From Lineus longissimus (Eukaryota > Nemertea > Pilidiophora > Heteronemertea > Lineidae), in contig NC_088315.1 in the NCBI RefSeq assembly GCF_910592395.1, positions 7,874,501 through 7,938,500 on the forward strand: a stretch of 64,000 nt of DNA, given 5' to 3'. The notes below the pieces were generated by a model that was given only the letters and a program-made list of their open reading frames with translations, did no database searches and was not told the origin of the DNA. The translations under genes were made by a program, and so were the position numbers. Every line of letters begins with the position of its first letter. Position 1 is the first letter of the stretch. Shown piece after piece: positions 38,886-53,000 of the stretch.

Positions 38886-41800
38886 CAAGCTTGGTTCGGT
38901 GGTCGGGGTTGCGCTGGGGTGATCTTGATTCCGCAGGGCTAGTTCTGTCCAAAAACATCATGCTCATTAAGGAACTGGGAAATATATTGCGGTCTCAGGA
39001 GATGAGGCCAGAATAACTGAACTAGTGGCCTGAGAAGCCCTGTTGCATTGCAGTGGAGTCAAATTGCGAAACGCTTCAGGGGAATGACTACCGTATTGCA
39101 CTATAAAGAGCAATATTGTCCCCCAAAAAAGGAATACTTTTTAAAAATTTATATTTCTGTAGACAACATCATGGTTTATCGTCCACTTGAGACCAGAAGC
39201 ACTACAGTTATGTTCTCGGCTCCCTGTATCGCCACTAAGGGGTACCTTTTGAACTAAACAGAGGAGGGAATTAAACAGCATTGTTAAAAACAAAGAATAG
39301 TTTATGTATTCTGCTGATAACAAGGTTGGTACAATGAATGAATAAATTGATTCTTGGCATTTCGATATCATTCTTAGACAAGAAGCATTGCAGGAGCACT
39401 CAGCTAGACATGTAGCGACACCAAGTGGTGTAATTTTGAGTTAAACAACGAGCAGGATGTTTTTGGCAGACTTTGTGTTCTCAACAGAGGATTCTCTTAC
39501 CGTGTTGACCATTGTTCTGGGCAAGACCTGGAAAGTCAACGAAAAAAATAACAGGGTCAGTTGCAGGGTCAAAAATCAAATTAACCAAATTATATGACAA
39601 CATGTGGGCAAATTGGCATCAATACAATCCTGGACAATAGTGCTGTAGGGAAATAACGGTTCATACATAGTGTTCTTTGTCTTACTTTCGAAAGCAAGAC
39701 AACAAAATATGTTCCCAGCGTTTTTTTAACCCTTTCTCTGGAGATGGGAGGGGCCCCTTCTATAAATTAGCCAGGGATCTGAAATGTTGCAAATTAAGGG
39801 CTGAAAATCAAGGTACGTGAAGCAAATTTACAAAATGGGTGTAGCGGATTCGATAAAAGCAAACTTTGGCCAGTTCAGTTTCATAATGATGTATCAACTA
39901 TTAAGAGAGCGGGAGAAGAAGTCATCAGGGCCATGAATATTTTCTGCCAAGAAATGTTTGACAGACGAAGAAATAAAGTTTTAACAAACAAACTTTAAAA
40001 TGTAAGATTTATTTTTACTCGTTGTTGGTCTTATTGGGCATCTTTAGGAAGAGGGACAATTTTCTCAAAGACGGAGCTCAGAGCAACATGAGATTTTATG
40101 AGAGAGGCTCCATCGTGTGGATAGTTCACATTTCCACCCAAGAAACGAGAAACCAGAACTAATAAGAGCGCAGTGACCGGACAATGATGACAATTGAAGC
40201 AGCTGTTGGACTGTACCAACACAAGATGGCTTCGGTTTGCGTCTCTCTTACATGGAGTCAGGTCATGGAAAAAGAGTAAAGCTATTTCATAGAGTACATA
40301 GTAATCGGCCTCGAATGTCTAAAACTGAATGAAACAAGCACTCATTGGTTTGACCGGCTGTAATGTTGCCAGTCCCTTCCTTCTGGCAGTCTTATCAAAC
40401 ATCATCATTAGCCAAAGCAATATCGAATGCTCCAATGAGTTGATAAATAGGACAACCCCATCCCAATCAGTTTAGATAATGTTTTCGAAGATACAACCCG
40501 ACCTTCATTTTTTGTTGCGGCCATTCAAAATGTACACACAGTATTTCATAATGGCGTATTATCAGTGTGTGTACTGTCATTACTAGAGATGGCGGGAAGT
40601 TTTTCCAATTAACTCAGATGAACTCATGAATAGCTCGGTCGGCTGGGGTTTCAGATCATTCATATCTGTTCTTACTCATTATCAGGCATGGATGACACTT
40701 TCACGAGTTACGATCATGGCTACAGCCAGAGTTGTGTGTGGATAAAATCGGCGAAAGGAATTTGAAGTGATTTTAATCATAGTAAAAGACACTCAAAGTT
40801 GCGATAATTGAAGTAATAGTCCAATAGCAAGAAAACTGGATCACCAAGAAGAAGAGAGGTTTAGTGCCTTGCACAAGGACATAAAGCTGAAGTTACCCCC
40901 TCCCCCCCATCCGGCTGGCTCTACATATTATTAGGACTGAAAGTGATATGGCTGGCAACCACTTCCCATCCCAATCCTTACCAAAAACCAAACCAAAAGT
41001 AAGAATTGTAAATGATATTCATTTGGCGACTGCAGACGTCATTCACATGCACACATTCCACATTGAGGGTACTGGATGTTGTATGTATACAGTATGTGCC
41101 ACTCGAAGTCGAAATATTGCATGTCAAATGATAGAAAAGCGACGAGAATGTCTTCAAGCCATCCGACTCCCCTCATTACCCTAATGGTTTAGCGCTACAG
41201 TGGGGAGGCTTTATGAATACATGTAAAACCAACAGGACACCACTTCTTGTTGAATGCCACGACTCGCCCCGCTACGCAAATACGTGCATTACGCAGTTAC
41301 AAGTACTTAGTGTATTTTAATATGAAAGATTTATACCGAACATTGTTCAAGTCTTTCAAAAGCAATCGGAGCCTGTCAGCACGACGATGTACTGTGACTA
41401 CACAGCTGCAGGCAGGTTTAAACTGCCCGTATCAAAATTCATACGTTAATACACAGTTGTACAAATCTCGAGTGGAAACCCCATTTACATTAACCTCCAA
41501 CTAGAACGAGAAGTGCACCAGGTTACGCATGCAATTTTTTTATCTCTAGAATATGAACGTCAATGTGAAAAGGACTCATCGAAAATTCCATGATGAATTT
41601 ATGAAATGTGAAAATATACATTATGACGGGATCATTAGACTATTGAAAGCCATCATCCCCTACAGAGTTCCTGTTCATGGGACCACAGGAAAACATCTGA
41701 AAGGGCAGAACAACAATTGGTAGAATGTTTGTGTACACGTTTGAATATATCCTAGATTTGCACCTGACCCAATAAAGGAAAGTTCTCTAACTGCAGGCTA

Positions 41801-44800
41801 TTGCACACTAGATCAGATTTTCGGGGTGGCTTGTATTTATTTATTAGTTGTCAGACTCATCTGAACATCACTATCATGACGAGATACCCAACAGCGACAC
41901 ATCGACCGTGACCTTGTGCAAGTCACTTTACTTCTATTTCACTGTCCTTTAATTGTTTGAACGAAACCTTACCTTTATCTATGAACTCATGCAAGCATCA
42001 AAGGGCCAATGTTGACCACCAAGGTTTTTGCATCATATGTATAAAGATTTTAAAGATATCTCCTCGCTACATTTAAGGGAAGTACAAGATCATGAGATAC
42101 AGGATGCGAAGGCCCTTGCCCAGTCTTGCCTCCGAGACTCTAGCTCTAGCAACAATTTGACAAAGGCGCTCATTTATAACTCATGTCTGCCATAGGCCCT
42201 CACAGAATTAGGAACGTTTCAACCCAAAGAGCCTGGAAGACTCCCCAAGCTTTGCATCGTAGCAACAACAACTTTACAAGAACTTGTCGTCATGAAAAAT
42301 TCATATTTTAAGATAGAGTGGTATCTTTGTGAAGGAACACATTGATAATATGACATCAAAGATTCAACAACAAACAATTGCAACGTTTTCAGAATTGGCA
42401 CGTGGAAATATTTGCTCCAAGAACCCCTGAAAACTCTCATGAATTATTCCATGAGTTTAGCTCGTATTTTTGATATTTGCGCAATGAAATTCCCGAGGGC
42501 AGACAAACAATGAAATATCAAGAAGACAAAGTACGATACGTACCATGCAGTTCAACTTTGATAAAAAGTTAATGCACTCGCTATAACCGAAAAGGTTGAA
42601 GAGACACGCATGTAAGGATGCCTTTCAAAAAGTTAGTTCATCTAGGACAGAAACTGGTCAAACTTATTTCGATAATAAAGCAAAATATCCCTCAATGACC
42701 AAATTTAACTATGTTCTTTTTGAAATTTAGTCACCTGAATATACTTTACCTATCCGGCATCCCTATTTTTTATGCATTTTTATCATTTTGACACCTTTTA
42801 TTTCTTTTTGGCAAATTTCTGAGTGATAAATTATAATCTGGATCACATGTAATACTGATCAAAGATAATTTTACCTTATGGTATCATACAGGATAGTAAG
42901 TCGAATTTGTAACATCTTTTCAAAGTTAGGGCCCCTGCCCGCTACCCCAACTACGTGGAAGGGCAACTGCCTTGTGCTGGATCGCTTCATGTAGCAAAAC
43001 TAAAAGCTCTCTGCCAACAGATACCAACATAATAAAGGTTTTCACCCCATCAAACTTCTTGCCACAAATACTTTTATGTTCATATTAAGCATAGGAATAA
43101 CATATGATGTGTCCCATCTGACAATACCAAACCCTGGCAACACATGCACACGAAGAACAAAGCTCACTTCTATAGGCTATATAACTGTATGATTTGCGCT
43201 TTCTGAAGCTGTTGCCCGAGAAATATAATGGCCACTTTTTATAGTCAAGCTGGTTTTAATGACCAGTGTATATTGTCCGTATACTTCAGTATTATTTCCC
43301 GCCATGTATGCACACATGTGCGCACGTTGCCTATTGTGGGGGGCTTGCAGCATCCTGAAACCATGTTTCATGGTGGGACTTCAGTACGGAACAATTAGCA
43401 TAGTGTAGATTCATGATGATGGACACACACTGCGTACAATTATTGCCCAATTCAAGCTAAATTGGTTTAATTTGTGTATGCTTAATTGTGCATAATGTAC
43501 GCTGTTCTCGCTGAAGTTTCAAGTTGGAAATAATAAACTTTATCATTTACGCATGAAAGGTATCTTTTTGATACAATACAACTAAATGTGCAAGGATGCT
43601 TGATATCTATCTGAAAACATATTCTAAGTCAAGGCAGTCTCGCACATTGAATTGATTGCCTGATCGATCATTTATACTGGTAAGAAAGAAAACGACTGGA
43701 AATACATCAGAATATTTTCAACATCTCGAGTATCTTCATCGCCAAGGAAACAAAATGGACGTAATGGTACAAATCGTAATGATTGATCTCGCCTGTAACA
43801 ATTAACATCACTAATTGCGTATATTGGTACATTTATAGTAACGAAAATGGTCATTTTTCATATTTTAAAATCGGACAGTCAGTAAGACATCACATTCTTG
43901 CTCAAGATCTCGAGGTGCAAGCTAGGAACAGCATGCAACAAGACTGGGCAAAAGAATAGATAGAAAGGACAAGTCCCACATTCTATACCGACTCAAACAT
44001 TCACATCTTGACATTTTTGGACGCTTTCCTTTTGAAGATGAACAATACATAGTTGACCCTTAGAGATATGATATGATATGATAACCGGCAACATTTTTAA
44101 CAAATGGGGCAGGGGGTTAGATCCTAAAACTAATTGTTCCAGTAACCCACTGATCTGCTGATAGGGATAATGTACATGTAGATCAGCAGGGACATGAAAA
44201 GACCCAGTTCAAAAAATATCACTGATATTACTGAGTACATGATGAGTTGACAATGTCAGAGTATGACATGTAGACTAAGAGCAAAGTTAGCATATATGTA
44301 GGTGAACAAGAATATAAATTAATTTCTTTATCAGACCTCTTCTCATGATCAGAGATAGCTCAGCAAGTCATGCTGAGACAAAAACCTAGCCAATCATTAA
44401 TTTCATGCCTTTGATGCCCAACCCATCAATGTTCCCTGATGATGATATTGAAACTGGTTCCCAGAGATTTTTTTTTAAATATTCAAATTTTTTCCTTCAA
44501 AATAACTTCCAAGACCACACAAGCTTAAAACAAGAAAGTTGTTCAAGCATTGTTAGTAAGGAACTTGTTCAATCGTGATGTTCATCTTTTGGAAAAATGC
44601 AAAAGCACATATTTACCAGTGCCCACGAACAACACAATTATTGACTGTGATCAAGTCGATCACCTAAAGGCTATTTTCCCTGGTTTTCCACATCACACTA
44701 AAATTTCATCAATCAGTCAATAACAAGTCATTTTGACTACTGTCGTACAATGATTTTTGCATAGCGAAGCCAGCAACGAGATCACATGCAGATAACAAAT

Positions 44801-47800
44801 GAAACCCGAGGATAATTTGAGGATCGGATGAAACCTTTTTCCAAATGGTATATTTTTAGATCACGATTATACCAAGACAGTTGTATAATTGTATATTGAG
44901 AACGATTCAGCAGTCGAGGTTACAGCAACCAGAGTAGGACTATATTCTTCCCAAGTTTTACGCAGGTATGTATATCAGATCCTGGGTGTGGCTGGCATAG
45001 GGTTACCATGACGACCAGTTCATGTAACAAGGGCCTAAGGTGCATCTTGAACTATATGGGCATGTCCTTAGTTTCTACAGGAAGATTAGAAGAACTATCA
45101 AGTAATCTGGCTGGTTGGACAGGATTTTCTCGGCAGGTAATTTTGATACCTTGTCCAATCTGCATAAGGATGTCTCGTCATTGTTCCTAAAATATACTTC
45201 ATCAATGATTTAGTGTATAGTTAATTTACAGAAAGGATCCAAAAATCTGCTATGGGAGGATGTGTCATCAGCTTTACATAAAATGCAAGAGAATACTCGG
45301 ACATGATGAAGATCTTGTGAGTTTTCCTTCTAAGCTCTTTGACAGCATGAAACCACGAAATATGCAGAAATGCTACAAATACAATGCACAGTTACTACTT
45401 GCTCATACAATGGTCACGGTGTAGCTAACGCGTATCATACTAAAATCCTAGGAAATCAAAATTCAGTGCAAATGTAGCCGTGAAAAGGGAAGATCTCCGA
45501 ATTGGGTGTTTCGCTTTCAAAATAACTGAACAAGTTCTACATAACGGTAGAGGCAAAAGCATCTTGTTTTAAACATATTATGAATCTTTTTTAACTCTCC
45601 AAACACTCCATGGAGACAAAGAGTGCTGATCTGGAAAGCGGTGAACTGATATACATATAGAAACATTAACTTGTTCAGATATTTCACAAAACCGAAATGG
45701 GGCAGACTTTAGCACCCAGTGTTGTACGGATATAATGCAAGATAAAATTCGCCTACCTTTGAGGCCAATGCAGATTTTTGTACAATGGAACAGACAAATT
45801 ATGAATGTACATCACCAACAGGAATTATCATAATGAAAATGGAAGATAGTCAAAGGCAAAATTGGTTATAAGAAGAAGGGAAAATGTTTGAAAAATATTT
45901 TAAAGCACTTGGACAGGGCACTTGACTTTATAGCATCACAGACCTCAAATCGTTTCAACCTGTTCAAAGGGTACAGCAATTTCTGCCGTAAAAGAGACTA
46001 TTTTGCTATAGGACTGTGAAAAAGGGTACACTTCAAATTTCTAACACGTCTTAGTGTTGATGGATATTTGCTACTTCCTCAAAATATCTGAAAAGTTAGG
46101 GTAGTATTTCCAGTAAGGGCAAGGGAAGGAAATGGAAAGTTTTTTAAGACAAGATGGAAATTGCCCTCCCTAGCTACTCTTACGAAAGTCATTGTCATCA
46201 CTATAGGGTCACCAAGACTGTTGGCTCTAACTTACTATTGCTTTTTAGAAATGATACATCATAATGAAACTGAAGTTGACAGGCCAGTGATCAATTTGAC
46301 GTTGTCGCATATATGTCTTTAGAAATACTGGGGACGGGTCAAAATGTGTGGTAATTTTGCAGCCACCACAAAAGTGGCGTGAACTAGCGTCAGGCACAGA
46401 TGGACTCAAATTCTCTCCAAAAACAAAGATGTCAATAAGTTACAGTTACACGTACACAACATCAAAAACGACATCTTTTGCTCAGGCAAACCGGTGAACA
46501 ACATTTAAACTTTTGACTTGTAAAAGAAAAGTTTACAACACATTTTTTGCTGCGTCAGACTTATTTAGTCCTCATTAGCATGCAAATTACTACCGACCCT
46601 TCTCCCACAGCAGGCCATACATTGTATACACCCCCCTCCTGTTCCTACTTTTAGGAGTGCTGCATACAGGGCCTGCTCAGGAAGGATGAGTACTCTGGTA
46701 CTACACACATGACACACGTATAGTATACTGTAAGCTTACACTGTACGAGTAAAGGCAATTTAAAGCATCAGCCTGGCTGAGGAGTGTTGGAATCGAACTA
46801 ACCATACAAAATGTATGACATACATGTATACCACCCTCCACCAGCGAGAGTGTGAGCAGCCAAAAAATAATGCATGTACATGTAATATGAGGGCAAAAGT
46901 TCAGGCTCTGTAAAAAGTAAAACTACCAAAACTAAATATTTGATAATCAGTAAACATGGGGCTGTTGTAGTACATGGACATCGTTGTCATGGTTTTAAAA
47001 TCTTCTCCGGTAACTCTAACTCCCAGTAGTCACTGTTTACATGAAATCATGTACATGTACCCCTTAGCGTGGGCATTAAACCCATTTTATCTTATCGCTT
47101 TGATAGAACATTGTATTCAAGAAAAGTGCAAACAATCACAAAACATCTCCATTTTGTGGGGCAGACTTTCTACTTCCACTTTACACAATTAAACAATATG
47201 ATGATAACCATTGTGCATGCGAGTGACAACGCACTATTATTATGATTGTGATAACCCAAATTATGAGACTATACACTGTGATACTGATGATTTAAAATGC
47301 ATGCATGTTTCAGACATTTATGTCAGCTTTTTTAAACAGTATACTGTACACAATGCACATTATCTTGTCGCTATTGTGCGTTTGGGATCTGATTAAACAA
47401 TTCAAATAAAACCAAGCAATGCTTTGAGTTAAAATGAGCTAACTGAAATGGATAACATTTTTCGGAGTCCTACTCCCATCATACATTTTTGACACAGGAT
47501 TTCGACAAGGATTATAAAAAGAAGTCTTTTGACTGCAACTTGGTCGATGTGCTGATCACAATGTTGGTTTAAAAAACTCTACATTTTCAACAATTCTTAA
47601 CCACAGTAGGTAAAGGTGGCAGTCCGACAAAAAACGGTACTTACCTGGGAGGAAATAACAACAGAAAACAAACAAACAAGAGACTACATGCAGTCATTTT
47701 TGTAGGGCGCACGAGGCCCGCATTTCTTATATTTGCTCCATTAACATCCTCCAAGACTGCTATAGGAGGACATTGTTTCCATCATGTTGCAAAGGTTAAA

Positions 47801-48675
47801 GTGACACCTTATACCAACAGTGGTAACAGTAGGAAAGAGCTCTCATTGGTCTCAAGATTATTCTTACTCAACAAATATTCAGAATCAAAGTTATCTTTCT
47901 AAATATTTGAGCAAATATTTTGACAAAAGAAAGAAAAGATTGCTTATTCCACTCTCATTGTTTATTCAAATTAGAAAATATATATATTGAAATTGAGAAT
48001 CATTACAAAAGTTTTACAAATTAATCCTTACAAGTTTTATTTATTGTTGTGGAAGCCCTGTGGACTTTTGATCCAATTGACTGGGCTTCAATTCAATCAA
48101 TCAATGACTGCTATATTAGTATTAGGCCTCAATAAACAGGCAATTGGCCAATACAAATTGGGGAATAGTTATTTCTGGGCCTTCCTAATCCAATAAGCCA
48201 CAATGGGCCAGACAGTAATTTCTTAGAAAGGTCTACCTGGGGAAAGTGGGAAAAACCCAAATCCAAAAGTAAACATTCTTCTGCTGTCAATACTTTTAAC
48301 AGATTTTCTCCAGAATCTTTAACGCGGTACAAAGTGTACTTGCACCATGACATGATGGAATGGGAATATCGATTCGGCGAACATGTGGATTGCCATGGCC
48401 ATTCATCAAATGCCCCACAAACTATTAAGAGCAATTTGTTATATAACTACATGATGTAGTACAATAAAAGGAAGAGGGTTATTTCATCCTATTGATCACA
48501 AAATCGACCTCAAATTAGCTCAAGGATTACCAATAATCAAAAGACCAAACAGAACTTTTTTTCAGATAATCCATTATGACCTGAATTTTAAACCAAACCG
48601 CAGAGCGACGTTTGGGTTTGATCTTCATTCTACATGTGCTATAATCTGCAAGATATAGAACAGAATTATACCCTG

Positions 48676-48688
48676 GTTGCATGGTAAC
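48676..48688 (+). promoter_or_regulatory. RFX X-box-like palindrome in the proximal onecut intron
   Basis: GTTGCATGGTAAC comprises two inverted RFX half-sites (GTTGC and GGTAAC) and lies about 320 bases downstream of the exon-1 donor. RFX factors drive ciliary and neuronal genes, and Onecut acts in such cells in several phyla. The half-site spacing is one base shorter than the canonical GTTGCCATGGCAAC form. Confidence 0.25.
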
Positions 48689-49000
48689 CATGTCCATCAT
48701 CATACAACGCCATTCTGTAATTTGTTCCACTGCGTTGACGGGGTGAATACAGCGTTGTATTCAGGCGATCTACATGGGGGTTTTGTATGGCGGGTCAGGC
48801 TCATGTGTGTATTTCTCGACGGTATGACTCAGACTCAGTGAGGAGGCAACGTGTAAAACAAAGGGGACTCTGACAATGAATTGGGGAGGATATCAAAGGG
48901 CTATGACATCATTACATGTCTGTAATAATGACGTGAAACCTCAGAGTAAGACTAAGACTGACACAAGACTACACTAAGAGTTTAAAAGATTTTTTTATGA

Positions 49001-49009
49001 AACTAACCT
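49001..49009 (-). other. Splice donor of onecut exon 1 (CAG|GTTAGTT)
   Basis: On the minus strand the exon ends GCA G and is followed by GTTAGTT, a good donor match. Reading through it would add one Gly and then stop (TAG at 49005-49003). Splicing here leaves one base of the next codon. This agrees with the known family structure, where a G begins the Ala codon that follows ALRLA. Confidence 0.85.
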
Positions 49010-50016
49010 GCGAGCCGTAAAGCGGACATCCTCTGAAATTCTGGCTCTTGTAACCATTTCCACATCCGGCGAAACGTCTCGCGGCCCGACTTAAGCTTGC
49101 TCCAAGGTTTAGGATTTCGTAGGAGGTCACTTAAAGTTCCCTGACTGCGACAGAGCACTCTCTGCGCAAACACTGCCTGTGGAATGCTATATCTTTTTAG
49201 CTCACTACTGATTTTCTGTGCAAGTTCTTTGGTGTTGATTTCTTCAATTTCATGTTTTGAACCTGTATCGTTGAGTCCCGTTTGTCTGTGATCTCGAAGT
49301 GAGGCAGTTGAATTCGGCGAGGCTGATGACAAACCGTTAAGACTCGTGGCCATCATCGCATTTGGCGAATGAAGTCTGGCTGAAGTAGGCCCAGCTAATC
49401 CACGAGAGTAGGCATCGTACGCTGAGTTAGGGGATATCATCGGCTTGACTTCGGGCTTTGGCGAATGTATTCCGTTCTGACTATATCCATATCCCAGGCT
49501 TTGCTGTGCATATCCGTTTGAGGTCATCATGCTCATAGGACTTGTTGCGAGAGTCGGGGTCATATTCATGTTCATTCCCATTGAACCCATTTTATCGTAA
49601 CGGTAGGCAGTGTTCATGTCCATACCACCTAAGCCATTGCTTTGCATGAGAGTAAAACTTCCACTGACTGCTGGATTCGGATGGCTGAATTTGTCCGACA
49701 CTGTGGAAATAGGAGGCAATGGCTGCAGAGGTGTGAGGGTAGCATAGCTGTTGTTGGTGTAACCTGGACTCATTCTTCCGTTCAAGGTTTGGTACGTTGG
49801 CTCCGAGATCTGAGCTCGAAAATCACTGGAGTCGATCATGGTTGCCACACCGACCGATAAAGCCTCCGACCTGGAGATACTGGGGGACAACTCTTGAGGA
49901 CTGATCAACTCACCACCGCCGCTCGCTGCACTACTACCACCCGGACTGACAGACACCGACACACTGGTTTCGTTCATTTGTTGGTCGCTCAATTCACTAA
50001 GGTTTTCCATCGTCAT
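49008..50016 (-). CDS. onecut: Onecut/HNF-6 family transcription factor, first coding exon (N-terminus and CUT domain); partial
   Basis: Onecut proteins are nuclear DNA-binding factors with one CUT domain and an atypical homeodomain; they act in neural, endodermal and, in some larvae, ciliary-band gene programmes. This exon encodes 336 complete residues plus one base. Seen: an N-terminal box ISEPTYQTLNGRMSP (about 70-84) and the family-typical TLTPLQPLPPISTVSDKF (about 93-110), then VSGSFTLM (about 117-124), a Met-rich stretch (132-169), Ser/Pro-rich linkers, and a complete CUT domain (258-336) that starts EEINTKELAQ and contains YSIPQAVFAQRVLCRSQG and PKPWSKLKSGRETFRRMWKW. After ALRLA the sequence reads G|GTTAGT, a phase-1 donor at the position where vertebrate ONECUT genes have an intron before the homeodomain. 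The open frame extends upstream to a TTG at 50028, which is not a credible start. ATG candidates are 50016 (G at -3) and 50010 (A at -3, G at +4, the better context). ATTATAG just upstream of 50016 could be a splice acceptor, so a 5' non-coding exon is possible. The homeodomain exon was not found in the window. Confidence 0.96.
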
Positions 50017-53000
50017 ACCTATAATCAAAAACGATCAAACCACATACACTGATAGAGTGACACTTAATGTAACCTTTGCTAGCTTCAAACTGGTTGGCTA
50101 CGAGATGTAGGGGGAATTACTTGCGCCTGGGAAAACACAATGTGCAATCGACGAAAGCCTCCATGTTTGGACAGCTGGATACCAATGAGTTGCGCAGAGA
50201 CGAGTGCGCACCCAAAAATCCATACCACGCATGCGCAATTTTTATATTCACTCTCGAAGCCTACTTTCATTTTCTGTCACAAAATTGTCAATCTTCATCA
50301 CTTTTATTATAATGAGGGTGCTAATTATGCCTCGGCTGTATAGTGAAATGGGAGGGCTCAGTTCAAGTCCAGCTACCGTGGCGGTCACTTCGACGCGTGC
50401 CCGTTTTCAACTAATTCTTACTGCCTTTGGGAGTCTTAGAAACTGGGTCAATTTATTTTGTGCGGTAGCTGGGATGTAGCTCCATCACCCACTAACAGGA
50501 TACACTATTGCATTCATGGACACAAAGCTTTCTAATATGGCTGAGACCTGTGACAGACGCGTGTCGGAATGCCTTTATATGGAGTTGTCAGGAAAAAAAC
50601 CACTTGGGGACCAAATTAGTTTATTGTTCTTTGTAATATGACTATGAGGACATAACTGCCACATCATTTAAAACAATTTCCTTAAATTATTTGGAAACCT
50701 CAAACATTTGCCCCTTCTTTTTTGTGGGACATTTTGTGCATTTTGGACCCTTTTTCTTCAGAACCTTGTGAAACTCCATATGGCCGCATTCAACACCCGT
50801 AAGTACCCAGTTTTGTAAATCTAAATGTAATAAACTTATTTTTAGTTGCGTCTAAAAAGAAGCGCATGCAACTTTCGTTGGGATGGGTGTCACTAGTTTC
50901 GTCCCTTTTAGACCATTCCTATTGCAGTAACTGATAAAAATATGTCAGGCAAGGGTGGTAGGGTATTGCAGGAAACTTAAAATTTGGCCGCAGTTGCGTC
51001 TATAGCATCTTAAGATACAGGTTTTTGATACTCCTACATCGTATACAATATCGAGAGGCGCACTGATTACGTCAGGGTGCGTCTATAGAAAAAGGGCAAT
51101 TGATGAGCGTCAAGCAAACGTGCTAAGACCCTTTCCTTTCCTACAAGCAGATATGATGACATCTGTAAGGGACTAAAGTTGAAGAAAATTGCATGATATA
51201 CATTTATCGAAGCGTTACTGCGTCACTAAACATTGGCTTTTAAAGAAAAAGATGCTTCGAAATTAATTGGCACTAACTCCACCTGGCCTTTTGAATGAAC
51301 AATAATGATATCATTGCAATTTTAATCACCACCATCCAGGGACAGAAAGAAATTTTAGTGTTGAGCAAATAAGACAACCGATCAGAAATATTGATAATAA
51401 GCATTATAAACCAACCGTACAAAATCATGCGAAATATTCAAATTGCTATCCGCATTGCATCCAACTGCATAATTGTGGAATGAACGTTCATGACTCATAA
51501 AAAATAAAGCTGTAACAACTATTTCGGCATGGGATATCATACATATACTTACACATGAATATTTCAGTAGAATTTATTCAGCTTTGACAACGTGACGATT
51601 GAAATACCCGCGTATCCATTACACTCATGCGGTAACTTGAGACGCGGTTGATAGCTTCAATGATAGCGCGTTTTGATGGGTGTGGTCGGTCAGATAGCGT
51701 CGGGGCGCGAAAAAAAACTGTTTGAAGTTTAAATTTGCGCGGAATATCATTTGTACTTTGCAATGATTGTTTTTTTGTTCCTGGATTCATTTCACTCCCA
51801 CGCGTGGAAATATAGCTGAAAAGTGTCCAGTTACCGGTGAGGGTATTTTGGGAGGAGGAACCCCGTTTTTTGCAGATAACTCCGTGAAGCAGCACAGAAA
51901 ACATTGCCCCATTATTATGTAAAGGCGCTTACCCTTGTACTTTTGATATATTCAGAGGTACCATTAGATTTGGTACCAAAAGCGCGGCGTGGAGTTACGA
52001 TGTGCGTGATCGACGCTCAAATTTTCACTGTGCGCGCTTTTTGTCCCCGAGTTCGCGATAACACGTAGCACGCACGATGTTCCAAATCATAAGGGCACTT
52101 TTCTTTTTAAAGACACATTAATTTGAATATATATTACATGTACTATCTTAATAGTACCAGCTCCAAAACTCTCTAAATTATCGTTTCATCCCAACTTTAT
52201 GATCCTGCGCACTTTCTCCCGCGCTTTTTAGAAATAGAGCGCTGGACGCGCGCTTCGGCAAATGCCGATTTCTTCTAGGTTTAGTCTGTTGATTCGTTGG
52301 TTGGATGGACGAAAGGATAAAAATTAGTCATGAAAATTTCCCTTACATTTCTTGCATGATAGCATTGGCGCCTTACGCCACCCTTTACTAAACTTAACCA
52401 ATGGACACTTATCGAAAATCTGCGGCGCGCCTGCCAGACGCAGACGATTCGAAGTCCCATGCTCATGCAGGGAAGTGGTGCGGGAAAATAATTTAACCTC
52501 TGAATGTATTTGATAACTTTTTTCGTTTCATTCATTTCATAGCTCGTTTAAAACCCATGCAGAGTTTTCTGGTGAGATTAGTAGTACGCATTAAAAGTAA
52601 AGATGGGCGTCTCGAAGAGGTAAATTTGGCGAGAAAATACAAATTCGCGTCGTTTCCGCAACAGCGTCGTTCGGACGTAGTTTAGTAACGTTGTTGTTTG
52701 AAGAAGATGGAAGTACGTGTAATTAGTTGTTACATTGTTTTGAACATCCACGGGTGTGAATATCTAAATATATCAATGGTATAAAATACAGTAGTATTTA
52801 GTATCTGTCATAGAACAATCGTTTTTCAATTAGTGTCGTCAATGTATTACGCGGTGTAAGTTCCGAAGTCCGTGGCAAGATTAAACAAGGTGCTCGTCTT
52901 GTGAACAATGCACGCACTTTCTTCTTAGTCTATACATTGAAGGTTGCGTCTTTGACTCAAGGCCGGCTACAAAATGTCCTCTTGGTCATGGTCTTAAACT

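Larger units (their letters stand above)
1..49007 (-). other. Long non-coding stretch, probable onecut intron between the CUT and homeodomain exons (open-ended)
   Basis: No second coding exon could be recognised over 49 kb on either strand. I looked specifically for reverse-complement versions of the homeodomain recognition helix (FFMNARR) and of RPSKEMQ and saw none. The longest ATG-initiated frame here (145 codons, 13383-13820 plus) has no recognisable domain, and the others are short and overlap on both strands as chance frames do. Contents, entered separately where supported: duplicated or foldback repeats (0.48-0.75 kb, 2.6-2.9 kb), homopolymer C (3.65, 13.08 kb), minisatellites (9.4, 10.2, 12.6 kb), hairpins (16.1, 36.1 kb), a dispersed repeat pair (20.8, 25.8 kb) and a duplicated block (35.0 kb). 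CpG-containing, non-repetitive segments around 4.3-4.9, 7.4-7.75, 10.9-11.27, 22.05-22.4, 29.4-29.55, 33.1-33.2 and 34.4-34.55 kb look more like regulatory DNA than the AT-rich background. That reading, and the intron reading, are inference. Confidence 0.5.

Noticed and set aside
44010-44045. Minus-strand translation FIFKRKASKN recalled the Onecut homeodomain IFKENKRPSK
   Set aside because: Flanking codons do not continue the homeodomain and no FFMNARR helix follows; chance similarity.
46770-46860. GGAATCGAAC looked like a minus-strand tRNA T-arm
   Set aside because: No acceptor stem, D-arm or anticodon arm can be paired around it.
49642-49860. Open frame on the plus strand inside the onecut exon
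   Set aside because: It is the antisense shadow of the onecut coding sequence.
51578-51904. 108-codon minus-strand frame upstream of onecut
   Set aside because: No recognisable domain; it could at most be part of a 5' non-coding exon or a chance frame in CpG-rich sequence.
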